A DNA stretch of 64,000 bases from Terfezia claveryi. Its lineage: Eukaryota > Ascomycota > Pezizomycetes > Pezizales > Pezizaceae. The stretch covers positions 310,001 to 374,000 of the forward strand of contig WHUX01000009.1 of NCBI GenBank assembly GCA_015179025.1. Reading direction: 5' to 3'. Made by a program: the position numbers and the translations under genes. The notes beneath the pieces are model-generated. The model was not told the DNA's origin. It saw only the letters and a program-made list of their open reading frames with translations, and made no database searches. Shown here in pieces: positions 20,470-33,351 of this stretch (position 1 is its first letter; every line of letters starts with the position of its first letter).

Positions 20470-22150
20470 ATGATTCCGTTTCCCCAGCTAGATGTAGTAA
20501 ATTCTTATGGTTACCGTTCTTCCTACCCAAATAATAGGTATTTCAATTCCATCTCGTTTCATATACTGCTGCTTCCAATTGCAACCAATAGAATATGTAG
20601 CCCAAATACCTTATCGCCCAAGTTTCAACCAATGAAATAATGTATGTAAGCATAAACAAAAAGTTGTACCGGTACTAAATACATACCAAAATAAGAAAAC
20701 AAAGAATCAGACTTTTGCACAAGGTCACCTGCGCCAGAGACTACCTCAAAGCTGTGATTCGTGAGTTTGAGCGTTGCCGTGGTGCCCCATTTTTTTTCTT
20801 CTGTGGGGCGTGCATGCATGCATCCATGCATGGCCAAAGGTACAGCGGGTGAGATTTCTATTTTAAAGCGAATAAGAAGGTGGATTTTGGGTTCCCTCGA
20901 GTATGTTTCACAACTGGACTGGGCTATATTATCCTGCTTGGGACCCGGATAGTTGGGCGCTGTGGCTGCAGTTATCACTGGCTGGGACTTCAAAGATATG
21001 CACCCTAGTAGTGATTGGATATCAGGTTGCTAACAGCTAGCGAATAGAACTGCAAATCATATGCGATTGGGCCGCGCGCTGGACGGGAGTAGCCTCTTTT
21101 TTTTATTTATTTTTTTTATTTTTTATTTCTTTCAACTCAGTTCTCAACCGACCGTTCGGGACGGTAGGACGAGCCACTCGGAGGTCCGAGTGGGTTCAAG
21201 GATCAGAAAGTTAATCTGCCACCCGCGCATATGGCACAACCCCTCGGTAGAGGCTATGTACTGATATGTATCATATGCATAATGGGCTAGGCCCAGAGGG
21301 GATGGAAGGTAGAAAACGCTAGGACATGACTGGATATATGTCGAATCTCTCTGTTCTTTCATCGACTTGCTTGTATCATCTATGTGAATAAGGATTGGAA
21401 AAAACTCCTCCACGGCATCCCAAACAGATTCGTTTTACCTCAATACTTCGAAGGTGGAAATAGTGGGAATGAGCTCGGTGATGCAGCTGACTGTATCGGG
21501 GGCATTGGAGGACGATGTGATACAGGCTTCTGTATGAGGTTGGCAGAAGCGGCAGATTGGGGACGCGGATTTCCCTAGGTGGTGAGCAATGATCCGAAGT
21601 TGGTTCTGGTCCAGGTGTGGGCAGATAGAGCATGTCCGTTCCTTAGTAGCCTCAACGATTTTAGATTCATCTTATTTCAATTAAATTGGATGATTTGGGA
21701 TTTAGTTTATATCCACTATGTCCAGTCTCTGGCGATTGGCAAATCTATAACTATGGAATTAAATTACCTCGAATATAAAATCTTGGCCCTACTGTAGACT
21801 CGCTTCAGGGTAATCTTGTATTGCGCACCACACAGTTCCATTCAACGAATAGCGGAAAAGCATAGGGCGCCATATCGATATACATCGGTATATATATCTT
21901 CACCCTTATGGTGTCTATGGTGGTGGTTGATGATACTGTTAGCATTATTTTCCCCTCTTGGGAGGGAGTATGTGCTAACCAGACGAGAACTTTAGACTAG
22001 GATTTTCCCAAAAATCCTAAGGAAACAGCTGACAGGGTTAGTAATTGGTTCCTAGCTCTCTCGCCGATAGAAATGATAAAAATCAGGCAGAGTACAGAAA
22101 TCAATCACCTTAGCCACTATACTACCCCCATGTTAGTTAATGGGTAAGAA
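20470..22150. repeat. Diverged ~1.1-kb dispersed repeat, copy 2, split by a LINE
   Basis: Collinear with 17830-18890 on both sides of an insertion at 21097-21644. Left-side matches include the CCAATAGAATATG block near 20586 and the TGTGGGGCGTGCATGCATGC block near 20802. Right-side matches include the CATCTTATTTC block near 21668 and the AATCAGGCAG block near 22081. Removing the insertion brings the length to about 1.1 kb, the same as copy 1. Confidence 0.65.
21097..21644 (-). mobile_element. 5'-truncated non-LTR (LINE) retrotransposon insertion
   Basis: A 548-bp insertion in the minus orientation. Its 3' end is the A-rich tail seen as T-rich sequence at 21097-21130 on the plus strand. The 9-bp direct repeat AGTAGCCTC at 21088-21096 and 21645-21653 is a target-site duplication. 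Near the insertion's 5' end (about 21440-21600) the minus strand encodes, with frameshifts, the C-terminal reading of a LINE: an ICRFC pair followed by HIVLQCPRYSQL, which fits the CCHC-type knuckle CX2C...HX4C found after reverse transcriptase in fungal LINEs. Stops and frameshifts make it dead. The insertion splits repeat copy 2, so it is younger than that repeat. Confidence 0.7.
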
Positions 22151-23925
22151 CCGAGACAGCCCATATCAATATTGTAAGCAAGTACGGATATAGCGTGGAA
22201 TTTGGATAGTTTACTACTCAATGCTATTCATGGTAAACCTCGTTATTTAATTCATTGTTACTCGTCCACTCGTCACTTAGAGGTTGGCATCGTCCACTAG
22301 AGGTTGTGGCTTGCCCTGCCCAGGTGACATGCCAAGGCCTACCTTTAATATCGAAGGTTAGATCAGACCGGCTATGGTTGTGAGCAACCAGACTACTTAC
22401 TACGTTTCGGAAGGCATTACATAGTATCTATCCTTTCCTAATTTTATTGTGATAATCTACCTACTCCACCCACCGATAGAATTGCCCTGGGCCAGACATT
22501 GAGTTCCCATGCTTAATGCATGACAAACTATACCAAGTATTCAGACACCCAGGAGTGGCATTTAGCCCATGCGTCTTTCTTTTTGATATCATTGCATCCA
22601 CTAGATACTTTTAACTGACAATTATTCATATATTTCTATAAGGCTTGAATAAACAATTCGCTTCCCTCCAGAGTTGTACACAAAAGCGGATTATATTGCA
22701 ATAATAGAAGTCGTCAAAATTACTTGGTCCACCGATTGGCGATATTAACGTTTGGAAATCCCCTCTAGGCTAATGTTAACGTTATTCTGGTTACATTCCC
22801 CAGTTATACCCCAGGAATAGAGCCTAGTATTTACTTAATGAAGATTCTGTTGATATACTGGAATAGTAATCCACGACAATCCACCTCTTACTCTGTTTCA
22901 GCAATAGACTATAGACTATAATACAAAGACCCACTGCATTTGCCAGCAGTATCATATGAAGTGTCATGGATGGGATGTGCGCCACAGGTCCTACTGTGTG
23001 AGTCCTTGACAAGGATACCGTATGGCTCGGTCTGATATTTCTGGTTCATGCCTGTATACTGATAAACAAGGACTTCAGGAAAGCCTCGTATACGGAAATT
23101 AAATTGAACATGGTATTGTGTTACCATCTCCAAACAATGCAATTACCCTGAAATCATAGTTGGTGAATATGATTTGTCTTGTGACTAGCTATAGAACATG
23201 ATATGAATCTCTCGTAGTATATTTTATTTATTTATAAAGGTATAGGTATCAATCTCGATAAGGGCACAGCCAAATAAGGGAGTTTGGGATTGAGAACAGG
23301 AACGTCCTTTCCTTTACATGTATGTCGTTTATGTAACTGCGGTTAGGGTAGTTTAGTTATCGTAGTGTAATAAATAATACTACACCAATACCAAGCCCCC
23401 TGGGGAAAATTTATATACTTAGTCTTGCACTACACTTCTACACACCTGGCTATTTGCGCTCCACCCCCGTAGAGTATATTGTATGGTAGATGAATGGCGA
23501 ACCTAAAATAATCTCCGAGCTGCATAAATGAGAATGTAGGTATAAAGGCTTGCAAAATATTTGTTTCCGCTACTGGATGCTACAACCTTGAAAAGAGTGC
23601 TTTTTGCCTTTCAACAAATAAATATTTAGAGGAAGAAATACCGCTTCGGATGACGTGAAACATGCCTAGTAGGTATTGCCATTGGCTGAGCAAGTCAATG
23701 CGATATCGGATGGTTTTTCTCCGCTTAGCTGTGATAGCAGGGAAAGCGTGGATTCAGTGCCTGTGGGTGAAGTTCATTAACTAATATCACAAAGCGATCG
23801 ATGGCGTAGCCTAGGTTGAAGGTGAATACGTGTTCAGCAGTGTGGGCGAATACCTCTGTTACCACATGGATTTTAGAGGATTCATCTTCCTGAATGTAGT
23901 CTTACCAAAAAAAAAACAACGTAGA
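22151..23925. other. Intergenic region downstream of ASA1
   Basis: I see no gene. The sequence is AT-rich with short motif-free open frames. The last few hundred bases would hold the ASA1 3' UTR on the minus strand. Confidence 0.55.
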
Positions 23926-25660
23926 TTAGTATACCTCCCACAAGGTGACCTTGCCATCCTTCCCTCCGGCGGCAACCCAATGCCTCTCTTGCTCCCTCTT
24001 CTCCCTAGCAGCACTAACCGTCATACCTATGACAGTAGTTTCCCGCTTCTGCAGCTGCATATCCACGCTGTCACCACCGGCAGCCCCCTCCGTCCCACCA
24101 ACATAACCGAAATCGACCGCGTAGCATCCATCCTTGTGCCACTTCAGAACTGCAAGTTCTTTTAGGCTTTTCGTGCTGTAGATGCGAACTTTGCCATCCC
24201 AGCCTGATGTGGCAAGTATCTTGCCATCAGATCTTACGATTAGGGATTGCTGGCCTGTGTGGTGCGTTGTCACAGTCTTCGGTGGCTTTGCAGTGGCCTC
24301 GGGTGGAGTGCCATTTGTGGGGGGGGGGGGATATAATGCTTTGCGATGACCGAATCTGCAGATGAGGAGAAGATGTAATTTCTAATGAATGGTGATGTAG
24401 CGGAAGACAAGGTGGCAATCGATAGGACTGCATATGCGGTTGATAAATAGGTCAGGAATCGAAGAGTATTACAGAAGATCGATGAACAAGCTGTTGACCA
24501 GGTCATCATCATTGATAATACGTACCAGGCTGAGAATGTGCCTTGTGAACATAGAGGGACTGCCAGGGAGAGACTGAGTGGTTTGCAGAGCTGGTGTCTT
24601 GGCCAAATAGACAGACGTGGCCACTCTCAAAGCCTGCTGCTAGCATGAGGAAGTTGGAATCGGGGGAATGGTGGAACAGTGATATGCTCATGGCCATGCC
24701 TGTCACAATCAGCCCATGTCTCATTTCCTAGCGAACTTTTGCTTAGTAGCCTGAATCAAATGTTTCTTGTGGCTCCAGGCAACAGAAGATTATGCATCGA
24801 GCAGCACACCCTCAATCACGGGTAACTCATCGACATACCAGATTTGGTCTGTAACGCTGGGGAAACCACCGTAGGTGTGGTTTTGGCCATTCCAATTGAG
24901 GAATATCGGCGGTTGCCGCTCGGAAGCTGCATGATGTCAATCTATATGTTCTCAAAAATGACAATTTTCATGTCAACTCATCAGCCTCGGCTGTCCATGT
25001 GGGAGCCCCTGCCCCGTGTATCGTGCATTGCTTACAGAATCAGAATCGAGAGCACTCGGCAGGGCTATCAATATTGAATCTGCAGAGCTTCTGTCACCTT
25101 CCCCAACCCCCACTAATGGCGCTAATGTGTTTGCAGATGCATCGCAGTGTTCATAACACATTGCAAAGCTGCAGAAATTCAAGGAATTGGTGTCCAGGCT
25201 GTGTAATAGCCACGGGGCGCGATGGGATTGACCACCTGCAGAGCTCCGCGTTTCAACAGGGAGTGCCGTAGACAGTCCACTTTCGTCTGTGGTTCCAAGT
25301 TTCCAGACATATAATTTGTTATCCCGGCCGTGGCTGGGGCGAGCATCGGTTAGTATATTTCTAATTACGGGAATTGCCAAAAGAGGTATTGTGTGTGATA
25401 GGCCACAGGGGAACTCACGTAATGACCTTGTCTTCACCCCACTCCCTGAGACCTAGAATTGCATTTTCATGTGGCCTCCATACCACCAATGGCCGCCTGC
25501 TGGAGATCTTCCACATGATGACCCATCCCTCTGCATCGCCTGTCAGGAGCCGAGAGTTCGACCTGAGGAAGTGTACAACATTAATCTGAGCAAGGTGCCC
25601 TCGCAGAACATACAGAGGGAGGGGGGGTGGGTGTGAGCTGTCCTCACGTCCGGAACCCAT
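23926..25660 (-). CDS. ASA1: ASTRA-associated protein 1 (Asa1), WD40 repeat protein, with a homopolymer frameshift
   Basis: Five exons on the minus strand: 25660-25419, 25333-25036, 24941-24839, 24699-24526 and 24427-23926. They read as a WD40 protein of about 439 aa. Family segments visible are LYVLRGHLAQINVVHF, LLTGDAEGWVIMWKI, HGRDNKLYVWKL, IDIMQLPSGNRRYS, AGFESGHVCLF, SSSADSVIAKH, HTGQQSLIVRSDGKILATSGWDG (two adjacent parts) and AAGGKDGKVTLWEVY at the end. In yeast, Asa1 belongs to the ASTRA complex with Tra1, Tel2, Tti1 and Tti2, which matures PIKK kinases. The frame breaks at a 12-G run on the plus strand (24319-24330): upstream and downstream halves both match the family but in different frames, and the summed exons are not divisible by three. 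A homopolymer of 10 or 13 would keep the frame. Sequencing error is likelier than true loss. Confidence 0.85.
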
Positions 25661-28299
25661 TGCCGCGAGCTCGTTTGTTTGAGGCTCAGAAGGGGATGTA
25701 TTATCGGGGCGTGGAATGGTTGGTTGGGGAATGAGGATATGCTCGGCGATAGCTCCTATATCTGAGAAATAAGCTATTCTCTCCAGCTCGAGCTAGCATA
25801 GCTATCGTCGAAGTTCGATACATACACGCTTGTAGCTCCGTTGAAGCCCCACTGTTCTGTGCGATTATCTGTGAACAGGTAAGTCCAGGGATACGTAGGC
25901 CTGTTGGTCTGAAGATTCTGATGGAAGGATTAGATGGGAAGGAGTGTTGGTTCGCAAGTCGGGATGTTAGAATACAAGTAAGTACTCTAGTGAGTGAAGT
26001 AAAGTCGCGAGTGAAGGTTAATGTATGATCGGCCTCAGCTTACTATGCAGGGGTCCTTGGTTTCAGAGAATTGCGCGTGGAAGCAACGCTTGATACCTGC
26101 AGCTACAAGGAATCACAATGGAAGCACAGCTGCAACGTCTGTATATCTGAAGTAGTGCAACGTATGCACAGCATGCGCTCAAAATACGTGATTACTATGT
26201 TTATCAAGTACCTAGATTATCTCTATGCATGCGTGTGGAGTAGGCAGCGCTCATCAGCATCCCATGACATACCTACCACATGTCCGCGCCGCAGCAGAGT
26301 GGAACTTATGAGAACTATTTTATATGATTCTAAATACACCAGAAGAGAAGACTATCGCTTCGGCTCGTCCCAATCTGAGACGTGAAACGTTATGCAATAA
26401 AGCTGTTATGTACTTGTATAATTATCCCAACTAGTCAGATGAACTTCAAATTTCCACTCGTTAACTTGCTTCCTGTCCCTGGGGCCTTCAATTAGAAGCT
26501 GTAGATGAATACTTTAGAGTATAGCCCTGTATTATCGCTGTATATTGGAGAGTCCCATATGTTGCTAAAAACCTACTCTGAATCTTTCGAGCTCACTGCT
26601 GTAATCTCGGAGGAGGTACTCCGCATAAGAAAGAGTATACGGCCTGCTACCCAAATTAGGTATCCCTTCCGACAAGATTTGGGCGGTGAACAGGCGAAAT
26701 CGAGACAGGGTTTCTGGCTCCCGGAAAGTGTATTGCTTAGCTAGTGGACGAGGATAGAGCCTGCTGAGCTGTGGCTGACGGCGGGATTATCTGCATGTGC
26801 TTGCCCAATCTATTTGCTTCCCTGATGAACCTCGTGTCAGAAACTTCGAATTTAGAATATGCGAGATGCGACTTCGGCCTTTTTTTGTGGTTTCCTGACC
26901 AGGTTGGCGTAGATTTGCTACTTGCGGACCAAATATTGGCGATATTATTCCCTGTCCATTTGGGAGAGCTCGACACGACAGGGAAGCAGCGCTTAGATCA
27001 CATAACGCCCGTTGCTGTGCAAGCGTCCTTTCAAACTGTATCAGACTGGTGTATCTCGGGCAGCCTCAGACGGAGGGCTGTATGGCCCCCCCATCTTCTC
27101 CCTCACCGACGCCGCCAGCGCCGTTCAACCCATCGTTAAAGCGCATACAAAACATGGACTAGGTATGCCTGACAGGGACTTTAAATTCAACTGGGTATAT
27201 ATATTCGGCCTGTTCCATACGGCCTAGAGAATGGATGAGAGCACGTCAAGGGTAACTTTAATACTGTGGTGAAACCCCCCGTAACTGCTCCAAGTCGTGC
27301 TCCGCATTATTCTATCTGACCAGCATTCTGCTCGGCTTCATATATCGATCCGCCATTGCCTTTTCGTTTTGCAAACTCCCGTTTAGCAGCAATTTCCAGT
27401 GCGGAATTGTAGTTCTTTTTCTCCCGAGCAAGGTTGCTAATTCCGCATCGCATCTGCCTTGTCATCAACAGTCCGTCTGTGCGCCACGCCTGAGTGAACC
27501 GTCAACAGTTCCAGCACTGCACTTGAACCCATCATATTGTATCAGAGCAGTTCAAGGCCCTTTCAGAGCTGTGGAGAGGCTCCCCTCAGCCATACATGTC
27601 CACTCGGCAGGCTGTGGACCATATTTCCTGCCAGCTTCTGGGTTTCGGCAAGATAGTGGATAAAGTGGAACCGCCACTTTCCTAGAGACTCGTGCCATTG
27701 CTTGTTAGTGTCGGTCGAAGGCGGCTTTTAGTGGAGGCTGTTCGCGTCATACTTAACGTACCTGAGCTACGAGCTTCTTAAGGCACTTTATTGGCATCTG
27801 AACGCCCAGCGCCTGCAATCACATTCACCTCTGCTCCCGCAGACATAAGCCCGTCGCCACACAATTTCCGGGATTCTGGATCATACGGTGCATAGTGCAG
27901 CCGTGGACGAAGAGGTAAGGAACAAGGAGATTGGTTAGGAGTTTGGTACGTTGGTCCTGTACTATCGATCCGCACGGAGAGTCAAAAAAACTGAAGAGGC
28001 TTACCCCGGGTTCACACCTACGAACACAGGCATATCATAGAGAATTGTTTTACTTTATACAATAATTATACTAATACACCCATTTCTTTCGAGCTCTCTA
28101 ATTTGAAGTCTCTTCCACCATCCAAAGCTCATTTGTCACGCTGGCAGTCGCAATTACAGCAGCTTCGCTCTTCCCACCGGCCCAACACCATACCGCACCA
28201 TTCTGCATCATTGCAATCGCCGATCAAGCCATCAAGAGCGAAGGTATAGAACTGATTAGCAAAGCAGGCTTGGGAGGGGCAGTACGAGGGGTAAAACAG
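25661..28299. other. Intergenic region between ASA1 and the Zn2Cys6 gene
   Basis: The genes are divergent, so both promoters lie at the edges. Open frames around 26771-27139 on the plus strand and its complement have no motif I recognise. They may be decayed mobile-element sequence. I see no RNA gene. Confidence 0.5.
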
Positions 28300-30822
28300 A
28301 TGGCGGCAACGGATGATGCTGTTGCTAACAGACCAAAACGAGTGCGAACCGGTAGGTGGCATTGTTTCTCATTCTTGCTTGATTCTCAAATCTGACTGTT
28401 TTATGTGAACTTATAGGTTGGTAAGGGCTTGTTTATATTCCAGACATTTGAATTTGTACAATTTCGCTGAAATTTACCTGCCTACTTGTGATAGCTTGAC
28501 ATGCAGGTAAGTTTTCAACGATCGCTTTGTCGAGGCTGATCCCTTGGAAATTACCCTGTTTACTGACTTTGAGACCAAGAGAGCGGCATTTGAAATGCGA
28601 TGAGGGCCTACCAGAGTGTCAGGTTGGTCAACTTAGTACAGTTTTCTCTGAAGCGGCAGCTCTCTAACATCAACATAGAATTGTCGCAAATCGAGCCGCA
28701 CGTGCAAAAGAGGAGTTCGACTGAATTTCATTGATACGCAAGTCAAACCGATCCCAACGATATCCAGGTCAAACGATTGGCGAGGTATGTAACTTGTGTC
28801 AATCAAGCCTGGACGCACTGACAAGGTGCTGCTTACCATGTAGTATCGTTCCAAGATGAATCACGAGAGATTGCTTCAGATTATGCAGGGGGGATTGCCC
28901 GCTACGCAGCCTTCTCACAGGAAACTAACTCACCCAGGTTTCGAAAAACGCCCGAGAGTATATCAAGCACCTCGACTACTGCATCAATGCCGTCGCCGCA
29001 CCCCACCCTACCACCAATCCTACCACTCCCGCCTTTAACAACTACGGAATCTGCTACAACAGTCTTCGAGGATTATATACACACAAAGAAGCATCGGAAC
29101 TCTGGATCTTACACACAATCAACTGCCTCTGACATCTCTTCACTGATTTCCACAACCATGAACTCACATGGCCTCTTGTCAAGATCAGCTCCAAAATCAC
29201 CTGCACGGGATTTTCTAGATAGCCAAGAGAAAACGCTATTCATGCAGGTTTTTGTGGAAGAAGTTGGACTATGGATGGATAGCTTGGACCCGGCGAAACA
29301 TGTAAGGGTTGATTCCTGAAAGTTCTGGATATTATCCTATTAACACTAGCCTTCTTTAGTTTTCCCGCCTACTGCCCTTCACTGCACTTGAAGAGCCAAT
29401 GCTTCTTAATGCGTTTCTGGCGTGTGGCGCCCGTCACTTGACACTCGTCAACCCAGCATATAAAGAAGATAAAGCACTAAATTATTATGACACGGCAACC
29501 AGGTTACTACTCAACGCTCTTCAGGATTTGGAAAATCGTGATATGGAGATTTGCGCTACGACTGCTGTGATACTGAACGTCTACGAAATTATGTCAGAAA
29601 GGGCCACAAAGCGGATGAACCACATCGCAGGAGCCCGAGCGCTGATACAAAATTGTCGTTGGGATGCTCGTTCTACCGGTGTCGGGGGAGCTTGTTTCTG
29701 GCTAAACGTCAGCATGGAGCTTCTGAGTTGTCTTCATTTCAACTGGACCCTCGGCTGGGACCCAGACAAGTGGGAGCTCGACATGAGCTTGGAGCGTGAT
29801 CCTAGCCTAAGCGGTAATGAAGAAAAATGGGCGCATAAAATGGTTTACATTTTGGCGAAAGTCGCAAATTTCAGGGCAACCGTACAGCTTATCAACTCAT
29901 ACGAGATGCAACGTAGAAGGTATGAAGAGTGGAAAAATTTGCATAATCTGTGTATTGCTTGGAATGATGCTGTTCCGAGAAGTATGCATCCGATGGCGTA
30001 TCTTTACCCTTACCAAACTACTCATAAGTCTGTATTCCCAGAAGTTTGGTAAGTTCCTTCGGCCCCAGGTCTCGCGTGCTTTTGCTAATATAACTGAAAT
30101 TGCCAGGTTGATAAAGCGATGCACGATTGTTGCGCGTTTGCTTTTCCACACAGCTATGGTTCTACTAGCAGGGATTAACCCAACCCTGCCACGCGACACT
30201 ACCGAGATGGATGAGATGGCCATGCAGCATGCACACCAGATCTGTGGCATTACAGCCCATGTGAAAGATCGGTAAGTCGTTACGAGTTGCCCATCGGCAA
30301 ATATATGCGAAATTGACATGGATTATGAAACTTCCCAGTGGTGTCGCAAGTGTTGCTTTAAGGTCCCTCGCAATCGCTGCAGAGTGTCTCACCATCAGAA
30401 AGGAGCAGGAAGAAGTACTACAAATCTTTCAAAAAATCAAACAAGAGACTGGTTGGAGAGTTGACTTCCTCCACAAGGAACTCAAAGGAAAATGGGGTTG
30501 GGAGAATCAAACGCCGCTGGTGCCACCGGCCACCCTAATGCGCTCCCCTTTGCTCAGAACACCTACTTCAACAGTCCCACTAGAACTTTCGGCTTTTCAG
30601 ACTCATCACACTCCTCAGTTACAGACACAGTATCAGCCAACACAGCAGCCCCAGCAACAAACACAACCACCTCACCAACAGCCACAATATTCGCAAATAA
30701 GGTTACCACAAATGATTAATCCGCTGATTGGGGTAGCGGATGGCTCAAATGGTCATCCCTATCATCCCCATTATGTCCCTGCGCCGAACCAGCATATTGA
30801 ACAAAGAAATCGATATATGTAA
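28300..30822 (+). CDS. Zn2Cys6 (fungal zinc cluster) transcription factor
   Basis: Nine exons fit: 28300-28351, 28417-28420, 28495-28506, 28580-28622, 28679-28784, 28844-29301, 29360-30048, 30107-30271 and 30339-30822. Together they total 2013 nt (670 aa) without a stop. Residues 17-45 form a perfect zinc cluster, CX2CX6CX6CX2CX6C, starting GCLTCRERHLKCDEG and continuing ECQNCRKSSRTC. The central and C-terminal half matches the fungal-specific transcription factor 2 domain: LLNAFLACGARHL, AVILNVYEIM, HIAGARALI, ACFWLNVSMELLSCL and a late WRVDFLHKELKGKWGWEN. The tail is Gln/Pro-rich. Such proteins are nuclear DNA-binding regulators, often of amino acid or secondary metabolism; the target is unknown. 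Exons 2 (4 nt) and 3 (12 nt) are microexons needed to supply the first cysteines. Branch-point sequences such as TACTGAC precede several acceptors. Confidence 0.88.
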
Positions 30823-33351
30823 TTGTATGCATTGCGCTGCATGAAATTCACTTAGCTAACGGTAACTTTGTTTTATGCTTTTCCCCATATAGCAATTTTT
30901 CTAAGTTCAGTGCATTGCCTTTTGGCTTCTAGTAACATTTTAACGATCTTTATGAGTTTCTGATATATACGGGGTCTCCTCCTTTATGATATCCATGGTT
31001 ATTCATTCCCTCTGTTTTCACATCATTTCTTCTTCTTGCCGTCTACTTGCTATTGCTTCCCAAAAAAGAACATAATGATTTAATTGTGTCTCTCGTTTGG
31101 CTTTCCCTCATTTTAGATATGTTGAAGCTTGATGTTTGTTCATCATGGATCCGAACCCAGACTTGCATAGATTACCATATATAGGTTATTAGTTCCTTCT
31201 TCCTTTATATTTTTTTTTCAAGTACGGATTCTTTGGGAGAAACTGGGTAGGAGGAGGAAAATTATTGCTCCCGTTGCACTAGCCCCTTTTATTTTTATTT
31301 TTTATCTTTTAATTTATCCTTCCTTTTGGTGTTCTCTGGTTACACAGATGGACAAGGGTTTGACTTTGCTGTTTCCTGATGTTTGTCGGACTTCACAAGT
31401 GTAGCATCTACAACAGGGCCAGAGGTGGACATAGGGCCAGGAAATACTTGTGATTTTGGATATTCTAGGTGGTTAGGGTTTTGAATTGTATCATGTATAT
31501 GGAACGGGCTGCATCGGTGTTCATATGGGCTGCAATTGGTTGTCTCTGCTGGATCATGTCTATTACTAGTATCATGTTTGCATATACTTGTTCTTGCGTG
31601 CATTCTCATCAGGGCCCCGGCCCAGCAATTCGTGTTTGTACTGTCGTACGTGACGTTCGTTACTGCGCTAATTGATTCTCCTGGGCACTTTGGATGTAGG
31701 AAGTCTGATATCTGGACGGGGGTAGAATACATGAGGCTACGTGGTAGCACTGGGTGTTAGAGTTGAACAAGGGTTTGCACAAGAAGGGCAGATATATATC
31801 CTTTAGGGGCGACGCGCATGCTGACGGAGTACTAGCATTCAAAAACCGGGGATTGTTTTACTAAGCGGTTGCTTTTCCGACCTACTTGTGGGCCTGCGTT
31901 CTTCCGAAATTATTTTTAACTACTTTGGTGCTACGGCGTGGGGAAAGTTGGGGGGGTGATGTAATAATGTGTGAGGGTAAGCATGCTATTGGTGAGCTTA
32001 CAGTGCAAAGAAGAGTACCTGGAGTTTGCCTTTGGCAGGGATTGAGGTACGTGGATGAGTATACGCGGCATATTAGGTATACGTACATGTATACGGCGCG
32101 TTGATGCCATGTTTTTAGGTATGTTGTCCAATCGTTTTTCGTTCTTTTTGGGGTCCCCCAACAGAGCATCTGCATTCCCGGGCCCCACGGCGCTGTTTCG
32201 CAATACACCATGGTGTTATTTTTCATTTATTATTCTCGATCGAGATTCCCAAAAAAATCCACATTGAGCTTCGGAGAGGGGGTAGTCTTTATCTCCAGAA
32301 TCGGCAAATACGAACGAACCACCGTAGGAACTTTGGAATTTAAAAGCGTTATTAGCATTTACCTCATGCCAGTAATCTTCTCTTACTTCGTTTTGCAGTT
32401 GCAAGACCAGTTGCAGTGTTAACCTCCCTCCTCCTCTAACTGGTTATCATATCATGTGCTATTGTAGGATCTAATATGTATTGCTGTTATAGACCCAAAA
32501 GCTATATCTCTTACATCGATCTATGAGCCCCTGATTATGAGTGGCGTACTTACTTACTCTAGAGAGGTTCAATCTGCGTGGTGTACAGTGTACGTACCGG
32601 CTGATTGTTGCATGAACGTGTAAGGCTTTTAAAGCATTGGGATTTGGGTCAACCAGACAAAAAGTCAAGTTCAGTCTCTTGGACGATCACATACTGAAAC
32701 TAAAAAACCAATTGATTCTCGGTTTATCCAAAGCGTGATATTGCGAAGTATTTCGTTTTGGGGTTTCATCATATACATAAGTACAGTATGTTCGTTGTGT
32801 GTTTCCAGAGAGACAAAATAAATACTTGCGACCCACGATCGATATATGTGTAACGTGGCGCTACCTCTATTTCTTTTTGATTGCGTGGGACGGGCCCAGT
32901 GATTTGAAGGTGAACACTATTAAGATCCATGAGACTTATATAAGTCTAATCGGAAATTTTGTGAACGAACGAATGAACATTTTTCAATTTTTAATCATCA
33001 AACTATTTCAACTGCTTCTACTTCCACGTCAATCTTGTCGATTGTATTTTAAATACTCCCCGCTATATACAATAAATTGTTACAAGTTATTTCATCGTCG
33101 AAGCCACAGTGACGCGCTTTTTGGTCCTTTTTTTTTTTTTTTTTTTTTTTTCCGTTTCCTTCTAGATGTGACAATGAACTTGATGACCGACATATACCTG
33201 AGGTTTGATTTGATACAATAATATAATCTCGCACAGTTACAAAGCAAACCCCAAGCCATGGCTGCCAATATAACATAAAACAAAACCGCACTCCTGCTCC
33301 ATCAATAAAGAGACTTTATCATTCCCCATCACATCAATATCCCCCCAGCCA
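30823..33351. other. Convergent intergenic region
   Basis: This separates the 3' ends of the Zn2Cys6 gene and the aldehyde dehydrogenase gene. It has T-rich stretches, including a long run at 33127-33151. The longest open frames (for example 31340-31750 on the minus strand) have no domain or motif and lack a convincing context, so I do not call them genes. Confidence 0.55.

Noticed and set aside
26737..27139. Overlapping frames on both strands near 26.9 kb
   Set aside because: No motif is recognised on either strand and the frames end in stops without splice sites that would extend them.
31340..31750. 136-codon minus-strand frame
   Set aside because: It has no homology-like feature and lies in a probable 3' flank.
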